The notes under the pieces were generated by a model that made no database searches, was not told where the DNA came from, and saw only the letters and a program-made list of their open reading frames with translations. The position numbers and the translations under genes were made by a program. From contig NW_013657677.1 of the NCBI RefSeq assembly GCF_000142905.1, forward strand, positions 585,167 to 649,166: a DNA stretch of 64,000 bases. The letters are read 5' to 3'. This document shows positions 47,379 through 56,568 of this stretch, piece after piece (the stretch's first letter is position 1; each line of letters opens with the position of its first letter). Source of the DNA: Thecamonas trahens ATCC 50062. Lineage: Eukaryota; Apusozoa; Apusomonadida; Apusomonadidae.

Positions 47379-49720
47379 ATGGAGGAGGATACGGCCTGGC
47401 AGCCGGCGGATGGCGGATGGGGGAGCAGCATCGGCTTCGGCTTGGGCAAGAGAGCCGCGAGTCACCCACTTTTCTCGCGCTTGCAGTTGGCGATGAGCGC
47501 TGCGGCCTTTGGAGCGTTTACCGCGGCATCTGTTGCTGGACTTGCAGCCAAAGTTGCTGTGGACATCCGGCGGTGGTCTCTCCACCAAGGTGGCCAGTGT
47601 GGAAACGCGGCGAGCCGTGCAGCAGCTGTATGGGATGCTCCAAGAGGTGGCTCTGTCCCTCGAGGCAACGGTGCCCTCTTTGACCGTCGCCATGCCCCCG
47701 TTCCCCAGCTTCTCTTCCTCGGCCAAGCCGGCTACATCTACTCGTTCGAGAACACTCGTGTGCTCATTGACCCCTGGTACGTCTTCCCCTCTTCTCCTCC
47801 CCCCCCCCTCCCCCCTCCTCACACCCCGTGTCGCCGTTCCCGTCCCTCGGCTCCGTGCCTGGGTGAGCGGCTTGAGTGACGCGCGGGCCTTTGGCGTTGG
47901 CTACGTCATTTTTGGGTTGGGCAGTTTGGGCTGATATTGCCCTCCCGCGGTCATGGTAGCTGTCTCCTCTGATACGGGCACGCGCCGCGGGGGGGGGCGG
48001 NNNNNNNNNNNNNNNNNNNNNNNNNNNNNNNNNNNNNNNNNNNNNNNNNNNNNNNNNNNNNNNNNNNNNNNNNNNNNNNNNNNNNNNNNNNNNNNNNNNN
48101 GGGGGGGTTTGACCCGGGAACGGTGAGCTTTAGTATCATGAGGAAGGGGGGTAGCATCATGAGGAAGGGAGGTAAGATGCGGCGGGCGATTTGCAGCAGC
48201 TCACACGGTTACATGCTGTTACATGCTATGCTGTTGCGCAGGTTCTTCCAGGCGTTCACCTCTTGGTTCCCCTCGCCAAACAACCGATTCCTCCTCGACA
48301 CGGTGATCGAGTCTGACTTTGACTTTCTGTTCATCTCGCATCTCCACGAGGATCACTTTGATCGGACGGTCCTGCCCAAGCTCGACAAGAGCATCACCAT
48401 TGTACTCCCGGCGTACCGGTCCGGCGGCCTTGAGGAGGAGCTTCGCGAGCTCGGCTTCAGCTCGTTCATCAAGCTTGGCCACGGCGAGTCGGCCGAGCTG
48501 GCGCCGCGGCTGACGGCGACGGTCTACCTGGACGTCTCACACAAGGAGGACTCGGCGATTTTCCTGCAGGCGCTCTGCGGCGACGGCACACCGGCGACCT
48601 TTTTGCACCTCAACGACTGCAACACCCGGCTCTCGGAGCTCCCGACGAACGTCGACGTGCTCTCGGTCCAGTTTTCGGGCGCAATGTGGTACCCCAACTG
48701 CTACGCGTACTCGCCCGAGGTCGAGGCCGAGAAGACGCAGCAGATCCGGACCATGCTCTACGATCTTCTGGTGATGAAGGCCGAGGCGACCCAGGCCAAG
48801 GTCTTGCTCCCGGCGGCGGGACCGCCGGTCTTCCTCGACCCAGCGCTCGAGAGCTACAACAACGGCGAGACGACAATCTTTTCCCGTGGTCGGCCATTGC
48901 TCACGAGTTTGCCGAGGCCATGCCTGATGTTGTCGTCCACCACCTCACGCCCGGCGACGGCCTCGCCTTTCCCGACGCCCGCCTCGCCTTTGACGGCACC
49001 CGCGACGAGTGGAGCATGGCCGAGTACCGCGAGGCGCGCGCGCTCGAGATCGCACAGCCCGGCGGCATCGCCGTCGATCCGGCGGCCGACGTCAGCGTCG
49101 ACCTGGACATGCTGCAGGCCTACTTTGCCGGCCTGCACAAGACCAACAAGCACCTCGTCACCCTTTCATCGTTCCGCAAGGTGTGGCGGTTGATTGCCGA
49201 GCCGGCGCGCGGTGAGCCGACGGCCTACGTCGTGGCCTGGAACGCAGGCATCAAGCCCACCGTCGTGACCCAGGCGGAGTGGCAGGCGTCCGACAACGAT
49301 CGTCCTGTCGAGTATTCGCTCTGGGTGCCCGAGTGGCTCCTTCGCGCCATTGTGGCGCCGCTTCCGGGCTCGATCCCGCTCGGGTGGGAGGAGGCGCTGC
49401 TGTCGAACCGCATTCGTCTTGCCCGCGACCCGGACGTCTTTGACCTCTACTTTATGTCGTACCTCCGCTACGGCAACCGGCCGATCCAAACCGAGGCACT
49501 CGTGGAGGAGCGCAAGGTCTCTGAGATGATCACGCATCCAGCGCTGCCCAACGTCAAGTTCCAGCGCTACTGCCCGCACGCCGGCGAGGACCTCACCACC
49601 GCCGTCGTCTGCAACGGCCTCATCAAGTGCCCGCGCCACGGGTGGACCTTTGACGCCAATACCGGCGAGTGCGTCACCGGCGGCAACATCAAGCTTAAGG
49701 TCGAGCATCTCGAGTGGTAA
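47379..49720 (+). CDS. Metallo-beta-lactamase-fold / C-terminal Rieske protein, CMAH-like
   Basis: The exons are 47379-47776 and 48242-49720; the intron contains an N gap. One base is missing from TTTT at 48879-48882; with it the protein has 625 residues. The split codon rebuilds LIDPW at the junction. The N-terminal domain has the MBL metal motif HLHEDH and a VQFSGAMWYPNCYAY region like CMP-N-acetylneuraminate hydroxylase (CMAH) relatives. The C-terminal domain is a Rieske [2Fe-2S] centre with CPH (in RYCPHAGEDL) and CPRHGW. Vertebrate CMAH has its Rieske domain at the N-terminus, so the order is reversed here. A monooxygenase acting on a nucleotide sugar is possible but unproven. An N-terminal hydrophobic segment (FGAFTAASVAGLAAKVAVD) may anchor or target it. 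Confidence 0.78.
47777..48241 (+). other. Intron with assembly gap
   Basis: The donor is GTACGT, the acceptor is GTTGCGCAG, and the phase is 2. G-runs flank the 100-N gap at 48001-48100, and a duplicated ATCATGAGGAAGGG motif lies just after it. The true length is unknown. Confidence 0.85.
48001..48100. other. Assembly gap (100 N)
   Basis: A run of N flanked by G homopolymers. Confidence 1.
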
Positions 49721-49725
49721 AGCAA

Positions 49726-50901
49726 CTACGGCAATGGGCGCGGGTCGGCGGCAGAGAAGCGGCGGTGGCCACGGCTTGCTCCGTGCTCGGCGTACCACTC
49801 CTGCATGAGCTCGGCAAGAAGCTTGCTATCGCTGGATCCCGGTGGCAGGCTCGTCTCCCCGAGCAGGACCGCATCGCGAGTGGCCTCGACCAGCTCCTCA
49901 GTCCGCGCCACCTCGAGCGAGGCGCGGAGGACAAGCTGCGCAGCGCGGGTGGCGCGGAGCGCGGGGCGCGCCTGCTCACTGTGGGCCGCCCGCGGCACAT
50001 CCTCTAGCTCGACGCGGGTGCTTGGTGGCGGCGCGTGGGTGAGGAATGGGTGGCTGAGCGCGTCGCGCGGCGAGAGGCGACTGGCCGGGTCGGCGACCAG
50101 CGTCTGCTCCACAAACTGGATTGCATGATCGCGCATGGAGAGGTCGGTCTCTTTGGCTTCCTGCCTCGGCAGCGGCTCGTAGTCGGCGTTGAGAATAGAC
50201 TCGTACAGGTCCTCGTAGTTGGAGATGGCAAACGGATACGAGCCGGTGATGAGCAGGTAGACGAGGACGCCGACCGACCAGACATCCGCCGCTGGGCCGA
50301 CCTCGTCGCCGCGGAGGACCTCGGGCGCAACAGTGAGCGGGTACCCAGTCCAGGCCTCGATGTTAGCGGGCTGTGTTCGAACGAGCGGGAGCAGGGCACC
50401 GACAAGGACCACAGTGGGCACCGCGAGATCGCCACGCCGCCCCAGCGGCGGTACACGCAGGTCGTCGAGCATGAGGCCGCCAACCACAGCCCCCAACTCG
50501 TGCAAGTGCATCAGCGCACTCAGCACTTGCCGCATCACGCCAGCCGCCATTTCATCGACAGCCACGCCTGCCGGATCCCGTCCGCGGATGACATCAACCA
50601 GAGCCATGTGGGTATCCAGCGGCTCGACAACAACATATAGAGCGCGATCTGTGCTGTGATAGTCCAGTACGCGAGGCATGCCCACAAACGGAGAGCTCAC
50701 AAGGCTCTGCGCAGCACAAAGTGCTTCCAATCGATCAGTCACATATCGCTCTCGTCCCATGGCATGAGCCAGTGTGAGTATGGTGGCGGGCGAGCTGTCG
50801 GCCCTTCGCTCTGCCCTCCGCTCGGTCCATTCGCTCCCGCCACCGCACAGCTGTCCGATGCGATACACCCCAGGCACATAGCTATCTTCGTTGTTGTCCA
50901 T
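49726..50901 (-). CDS. Protein pseudokinase
   Basis: The protein has 391 residues from ATG 50901 (MDNNEDSY); the frame is open further upstream without family similarity. The C-lobe is a clear Ser/Thr-kinase fold: a TVAPEVL APE motif, ADVWSVGVLVYLLITGSYPF of subdomain IX, and FVEQTLVADPASRLSPRDAL with the usual RLSPRDALSHPF ending. The catalytic elements are missing: where HRDxKxxN should be the sequence is VGGLMLDDL, the DFG position reads LVGAL, and no VAIK-type Lys is seen. A scaffold or allosteric role like Tribbles-type pseudokinases is inferred. Its stop lies 5 bp from that of the convergent MBL/Rieske gene. Confidence 0.8.
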   Translation of the reverse strand: MDNNEDSYVPGVYRIGQLCGGGSEWTERRAERRADSSPATILTLAHAMGRERYVTDRLEALCAAQSLVSSPFVGMPRVLDYHSTDRALYVVVEPLDTHMALVDVIRGRDPAGVAVDEMAAGVMRQVLSALMHLHELGAVVGGLMLDDLRVPPLGRRGDLAVPTVVLVGALLPLVRTQPANIEAWTGYPLTVAPEVLRGDEVGPAADVWSVGVLVYLLITGSYPFAISNYEDLYESILNADYEPLPRQEAKETDLSMRDHAIQFVEQTLVADPASRLSPRDALSHPFLTHAPPPSTRVELEDVPRAAHSEQARPALRATRAAQLVLRASLEVARTEELVEATRDAVLLGETSLPPGSSDSKLLAELMQEWYAEHGASRGHRRFSAADPRPLP

Positions 50902-51347
50902 GTCGGCCGATGAGCCTCTGTCTTTGGACTGGCTTGCCGTGCCTGCGGGGTGTAGCGAGTTGAGTGGTGCGGCATACCCCCTCCCTTCTCCCAACTGACC
51001 ATCACTACGGCGCCGCCCATCACACGGCGCACCCCTCAGGGCCTGCCGAGTTTGACATGGATCCATGCTTCCGATCCCCGACTTGGATGTGTAGCCGTCC
51101 ATTATGATGAATCTGGCGCCTACATGTGATTGCATGCGTCTGTCGCTGCCGCAGCCAGCGCAGCCACTGCCGCCGCACCGTCCGCTAACGGATCTCCCCT
51201 CAAACGACTCGACTCAACGGACTCGACAAGGGCACCCACTCTACGACACTCGACGCCACCTCCCACCCCCGCTATCCACCCACCCACCCACACACACACA
51301 CATTCGCATTCACATCTAACTTGTTCTTGGGACAGAGTTTGTGGATC
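50902..51347. promoter_or_regulatory. Divergent intergenic region
   Basis: About 450 bp lie between the pseudokinase and NYN starts. A CACACA run lies at about 51284-51302. GGGACAG before 51336 could be an acceptor for an upstream non-coding or short coding exon of the NYN gene. Nothing else was recognised. Confidence 0.4.
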
Positions 51348-54295
51348 ATGTCTGTGTATGTGTTCTGGGACTTGGAGAACCTCTCGCCTCGGACAGGAGC
51401 CATTCATGCCACGGTACAGCGGCTAACGGTGGCACTCTCGGGATTTGGTCCTCTGGCTTCCATCAAGGCATACTGCGATACGACGGCGTTGGTGAAGCGG
51501 ACAAGGAACAGTATGGTGGCAAATGGCGTGCATTTGGTTGACGTGCCCTTTTCTCGCAAGAAGGAGACGGCGGACAAGGTCTTACTCGTCGACATGATGA
51601 TGATGGCCTGCCAGGCAGCGAGTGCACGATCGGCCGGCGAGCCGCAGATCACGGTTGTGCTGCTCTCTTCAGACTCGGACTTTGTCTATGGCTTGGCCAA
51701 GCTCTCGCAGCTGGGCGTGTGCACGGTGTGCGTTCGCTCGACAGCCGTCCGCACCACGCTCCTGGATCGCCAGGTCGATCATGTCATCGACTGGGAGCGG
51801 ATCCACGGCGCCGGAGCTCCACCCGAGTGTAACCGTGGCTGCCGCAACTTTTTGGCAGCGGTGATGGGACGTGTGTTTACGGATCGAGCTGTGCCTTTTG
51901 TCACGATGCCAGTCATGGCCACGGCGTGCGGGACGGCCAGAGCAGCAGCAGCCGCGGTCGTCGTGGCACAGGGCCAGGTGACGCGCCGTCTACCATTCTC
52001 GTGGCGCCGGAGCTCGAGATCCCGGTCGAGGCGCCCGAGGACCTGCCGCCATCGCGACTTGTCCGAGTAGTCCTGGCACTCCGGCGGGCCCATGGGGCCG
52101 ATCGGACTCTTCATCCCACGCTTGCCGATGTTGTCCGCCACTTTTGCGTCTTTTACCCGCTCCTCCACCGCTCGGTCTCCACGCATGCTCTCATGGCACA
52201 GTACGTGACATGCGCCGTCCGCAGCGGGCTTATCTCGCTCTGGCGCTCGCCCGATTGCCGCGACAGCGAGCCGGCGCAGCCTGAGGAAGACGACGTCGCG
52301 TGGGAGATCCAATCGTGGGCATCGTCGCTCCATGGCCACGTTGACACTGCTGCCGACGCTCTGCACGATTCAGGCTGGCTCCGCGACGAGTGGCACGCGA
52401 CCGCATCGTGGTCGGATGAGGATTCGCTTGAGAGCGGCGGATCTCTCTCAAGTTCTGAGCCGTCGCCGCCTGTTTCGCTCGACGAGCTGGGATCGCTCAA
52501 CTGGGACTACGTTTATGTCTCGCTTGGCAAAGTGCCGTGGTGGCAGGCTCACGAGCAGACCGCCCCGCCTTCAACAGCGTCCTCCATTCCCAACATGTCA
52601 GTCTCATCGCCAGCCGCCCGCAGCATCAGCGCCCGCACCCCAGAGCCGGAGCGGGCAGCATCGCCGGTGGCCGAAGTTGCGCCGACGGTCTCTAGGCCGA
52701 GCCCCACAGCAGCAAGCCCGAGCCAAACCAGGGTCGTGTCACCGGTGACAGTAGCGACACCCACGCCAGCTCCGCTGGCGATCAAGAAGCGAGCTCGAGA
52801 TGACGACGGCTGGCAGGAGCGGGCGCGGACGGCGGACGGAAGTGTCCACGATGTGCAGACATACAACACGTTTGTTGTCATTGTCCGCGAGTTTGAGAAC
52901 CATCTCATTGCCTCCGGCGAGCTCTCGGCTGACAACGGCGGGCCATCGGAAGGCATCCGGCTCTCCAATGTTGGGCAGGTGCTTGCGCGTGTGGCACCCA
53001 AGTGGCGGCACACGCTCAAAGTCAACAAGTTGTGGAAGTGGGCGAGCATGCTGGAGAGCGACAACCTCATCAAGCTCTTCCACGGCTCCAACGGCGAGCT
53101 CTCGATGCTTTCGCATGCGCCCGAGCTCGGCCCAGAGTACGCTGCGCTTGTGCCGGTTGACGTGACGGCGCTTCCGATCGACACGTTTGATGCCATCCGC
53201 GCTTGTGTCGCTGAGATTCTCAAGCTGCCGATGCCGCAGGTGTCTCAGGCGGCAGAGCCGGCGAGACCTGTGCATGACGTCAAGCCGGCTACGGTGGATG
53301 AGGAGGCCACTGGCGCACCAGCCCCACCAGACGAGCCCGAGCTGGCAGTCGGCGATCTGGTGGGCCCGAGAGTAGCGGCACCGGTGCTCAATCTCAAAGC
53401 GCTTCTGGAGACGCGGACGCGGCTAGTGTACAGCCACGATGCCGGGCATGTCAAGCTGGCAGACACAGCCAAGCTGACAAGTCATGCCGCTGCGAGCAAG
53501 GCGCGCGGTGCTGGATCCAAGCTGGCGCAAATGGTACTGTCGTCGCACGGACCGCGGCATGTCCACGAGTCACCGTTTACGACAGCCTCGCTCTCGGTCA
53601 ACCGGTCTGCGCGGCTCCGGGCGCTGGATGTCGACGCGCCGGCAAGCGTGGTGGCGCGGTCGCTAGCTATGCGCGATCTGGAGAGCGTGACGCTGAGCAA
53701 GAGCCACTCGCGGCTGCGCGGACTGGGCCCACGAGTGGTAGCACAGCTCTCGCCGACCAAGGCCTACCAGGTGTCGAGCAGGGTCCACGGCAGCGCGTCG
53801 CCGCTGGCCCAGATCCAGCGCGACGACAGTGTGTCACGGCGAGCCAAGAGTCTGCGCGACGCGTCGCGATCTCGGGTCCGCGCTGCAGTGGCGTCGCCGT
53901 CGCGCGGAGCCAAGCTTGCGGCGGTGGCGGCGCTAGCCTCGGACCTGCATGCGTTGTCCAAGGCGTACGGACCAGACCAGGTCGCTAGCAGTGATGCTGA
54001 GACCGAGTCGGTCGGCGACTACGAGCGGCGGCGGTGGCTTGACGAGTCAACGTCGCCAGCGTCTGCGACGCGGCGGCTGCTGGCCCCAACGCTGCGAAGG
54101 TCGACGGTCTCGTCGCCGACTATGCGAGGTGGCGGATCGCCGACTCGGGTGCGGTCGGTCTTCTCGCTCTCAGCAGCAGCAAAGACCATTGCGCGTGGCG
54201 GCTCGCCGGACCCGTCGGTCTCGCCGTCGCCGCTCAACCGATCGTGGCATGAGGCCGCGCACAGGTCACTTGCGGCCATGACGCGCGCGTCGTGA
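51348..54295 (+). CDS. NYN-domain putative ribonuclease with LOTUS-like domain(s) (one apparent frameshift)
   Basis: The start is ATG 51348 (MSVYVFWDLENLSP). The NYN/PIN-like domain shows the acidic residues expected for a metal-dependent nuclease: FWDLEN near residue 6, an acidic helix around DKVLLVDMMM, and LLSSDSDF. The frame changes by one base near 51930-51978; an extra G at 51930-51932 or at 51977-51978 restores it and gives 982 residues. Downstream, RLVRVVLALRRAHG...FYPLLHRSV and VREFENHLIASGE...LKVNKLWKWASML resemble OST-HTH/LOTUS winged helices, as in MARF1/limkain proteins that cleave or bind RNA. The C-terminal 350 residues are Ser/Arg/Ala-rich and likely disordered. The NYN call is firm, the LOTUS call moderate. 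Confidence 0.8.
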
Positions 54296-54297
54296 GG

Positions 54298-55725
54298 TCA
54301 TGGCGCGAGCGGCTCTGGCACTGCAACTGGAGCCAAGAGCGGGCGCGACTCGACCTGCGCCGAAGAGACGTTGTCCATGTCGTCGGGTGTGTCGAGAGTG
54401 AGCTCGAGAACCGGCGAGAGGAAGCGCAGCGCGACGGCGGCACAGCCTGCGCCGGCAAGCAGGAGCCCTACGAGGACGTAGAGGGTGCAGGGCAGGCACG
54501 ACGAGTCGGTGGCCGAGTAAAAGCCAGAGGCAAAGGCAGGGAGGAGGATATTGGCGACGGTTTCGGCGGCGGAGAGCGCGGCAAGCGCGACGCCCTGCTC
54601 TTTGGCAGAGACTGCCAGCGAGAAGAGGGAGCGGATGGCCGGAAAGGCAACAGCAGAGAGGCCACCGATGGCTGAGCCGACATACATAATGCCGGTGTCG
54701 GGCGCGAGTGCGTAGGTCAACATCGACCCGGCCTGCATGCAGAGGCCGATGACGGAGAACAGGGTGATTCGCCGCACGTTCTGAGTGTGGAGCAGGAGCG
54801 GCGAGAGGATGGAGACGCAGGCAGCGCGAATGATCCACTGCGAGCCGAGGAAGAAGCCGAGCTCGCGCGGTGTCCAGTGGAGCTTGACTTTGGAGTAGAG
54901 GATGACGATCGAACCAAAGGCAACAATGGCGCCGTACGAGAGGAGGAAAGCGAGGCCAAGGCCTGCCAGAACCGGCCACGGACCGAGCCGTGTCGGTCGA
55001 GTCATGACACCGAGCGCGCCAAAGACATTGGCCTTGGCCCACGAGACGGTCTCGACCCTCTGCGATGGCGCGAGCGTCTCGGGCATGGCGGCGGCGATGA
55101 GAGTGAGCGCTGCTCCCGCCACGGTCATGGCCACAAATAGTGTCTTGTAGTCAAAGTGCTCGATGAGGATGCCCGAGACGGAGGTTCCGGCCATGACGCC
55201 AAGGTAGAGGGAGACTTCGGTGTAGCCAAACTTCTTAGAACGCTCGACCTCGGGCACAATGTCGGCGACGGCGGTGTAGATGGCCATGAACATGGTGGGC
55301 GATCCGCCAAACAGGCCGGTCCCGCCCGAGATGGCGACCAGGGTCCACAGCGGCCAGGAGTAGGCCTTGAACAAGGCCAGCGTCAGTGTGTTGGCCGTCA
55401 GCCCGACGAGAGGAAGGACAACGACCCAGCGTCGGCCAAACTTGTCCGAGAGCACACCCACGGTGCCCGAGACGCCGACGCCGGTCAGCGACGAAGCCAG
55501 GCCGCCGTACAGCGTCCATACCGCGGCCTTGGACGAGACCGTGTCCGAGTCGCAGTCGGCGTAGTGGCCGCGCTCACAGACCTCTGCAATCAGCATTTGC
55601 GCCGTCGCCACAATCTGCAGCATCAGCGTCGCCATGTACGACAGCAGCACAAATGTGTAGATCCAGAACCTTGTCTCCCGCCACGGGACTGGTGTCACAG
55701 CCGCACGCGTAGCTGTGGCGTGCAT
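54298..55725 (-). CDS. MFS transporter (SLC46/tetracycline-resistance-like)
   Basis: The protein has 475 residues from ATG 55725, with about 12 hydrophobic helices. The MFS loop 2-3 motif is GVLSDKFGRRWVVV, and the second half starts after a cytosolic loop near residue 230. The layout (N-terminal extracytosolic Cys loop CERGHYADCDSD, then SDKFGRR) resembles SLC46 folate/heme-type carriers, but the substrate cannot be read. The C-terminal tail has ESRPLL, an acidic dileucine motif consistent with endolysosomal sorting. Its stop is only 2 bp from the stop of the convergent NYN gene. Confidence 0.87.
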   Translation of the reverse strand: MHATATRAAVTPVPWRETRFWIYTFVLLSYMATLMLQIVATAQMLIAEVCERGHYADCDSDTVSSKAAVWTLYGGLASSLTGVGVSGTVGVLSDKFGRRWVVVLPLVGLTANTLTLALFKAYSWPLWTLVAISGGTGLFGGSPTMFMAIYTAVADIVPEVERSKKFGYTEVSLYLGVMAGTSVSGILIEHFDYKTLFVAMTVAGAALTLIAAAMPETLAPSQRVETVSWAKANVFGALGVMTRPTRLGPWPVLAGLGLAFLLSYGAIVAFGSIVILYSKVKLHWTPRELGFFLGSQWIIRAACVSILSPLLLHTQNVRRITLFSVIGLCMQAGSMLTYALAPDTGIMYVGSAIGGLSAVAFPAIRSLFSLAVSAKEQGVALAALSAAETVANILLPAFASGFYSATDSSCLPCTLYVLVGLLLAGAGCAAVALRFLSPVLELTLDTPDDMDNVSSAQVESRPLLAPVAVPEPLAP

Positions 55726-56568
55726 GGTTGCGATGGAGAGCTTGCGGCGCCTTGATACGTCGATGACTGCGTTTGCCGCTCTTGACCACCGTTCAAACTA
55801 TCGAGCGTGAGCAATTATCTCGCTACGTTTCCGGCAAGCAAACTACACTCACACCTGCGACGTGTATACTCGTGGGGAATACCGTCACCTCGTTTCGACA
55901 GTCGGCCTGCACAGCTCTATGCACACTGCCCAAGCTCAACCACTGATACTCGACTCGCGTGACGGCGTGGTTGACGCTGGCGTGAGGTGTGCTCGCCTCC
56001 GTCCGCTCTCTCGCTTCGCCTCGCGTGGGGATCCCGCTATGTGTGGTTGCTCGCGTGACTTTGCCACGTGGAAACGCACGTGGGATACGTTTGTTGAGGC
56101 GGGAGGCGAGTCGTTTCGAGAGAGTCACACACATGTCATATCATGGCTTTGTGGCACGGTGATTATGGTAATCAACATCTGCCCGCGTCGTCGTCATGAT
56201 CATGGTCGCTGGTTGACAGTGGTGGTTGGGTAGGGGCGGCAAGATGCGGCGGGTGTGGGCGGTCAGCCGGAACCGGAACTTCACTACAGCAGGCACGTAC
56301 AGCTCGCACAGCCACGCTTCAGCCCTTGCCAGGCAGTTGATGCATCTTTGGCTTGCTTTATGTGGGAAGCAGGCGGGACAAGTGGCGGTCTTGGCTAGCA
56401 AGAGTTTGTTTTGAGGGGGGGGGCTGCGGCATCATCAGCAATTTTTCCGCATTCCTCGTGAATTGCCAGCCGAGACCCTTGCAGCGTTCTCTGGCCGGAC
56501 ACACCGCGACAAGACGTCGACCGAGCAGGACGTAGCTTGGCATACTTTTCTTCCACACCTTTGAAGCT
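55726..56568. other. Intergenic region, no gene seen
   Basis: About 840 bp separate the divergent MFS and SOD genes. Both strands were scanned: only short frames with atypical composition occur, and no tRNA-like or repeat structure stands out. It should hold both promoters. Confidence 0.45.
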
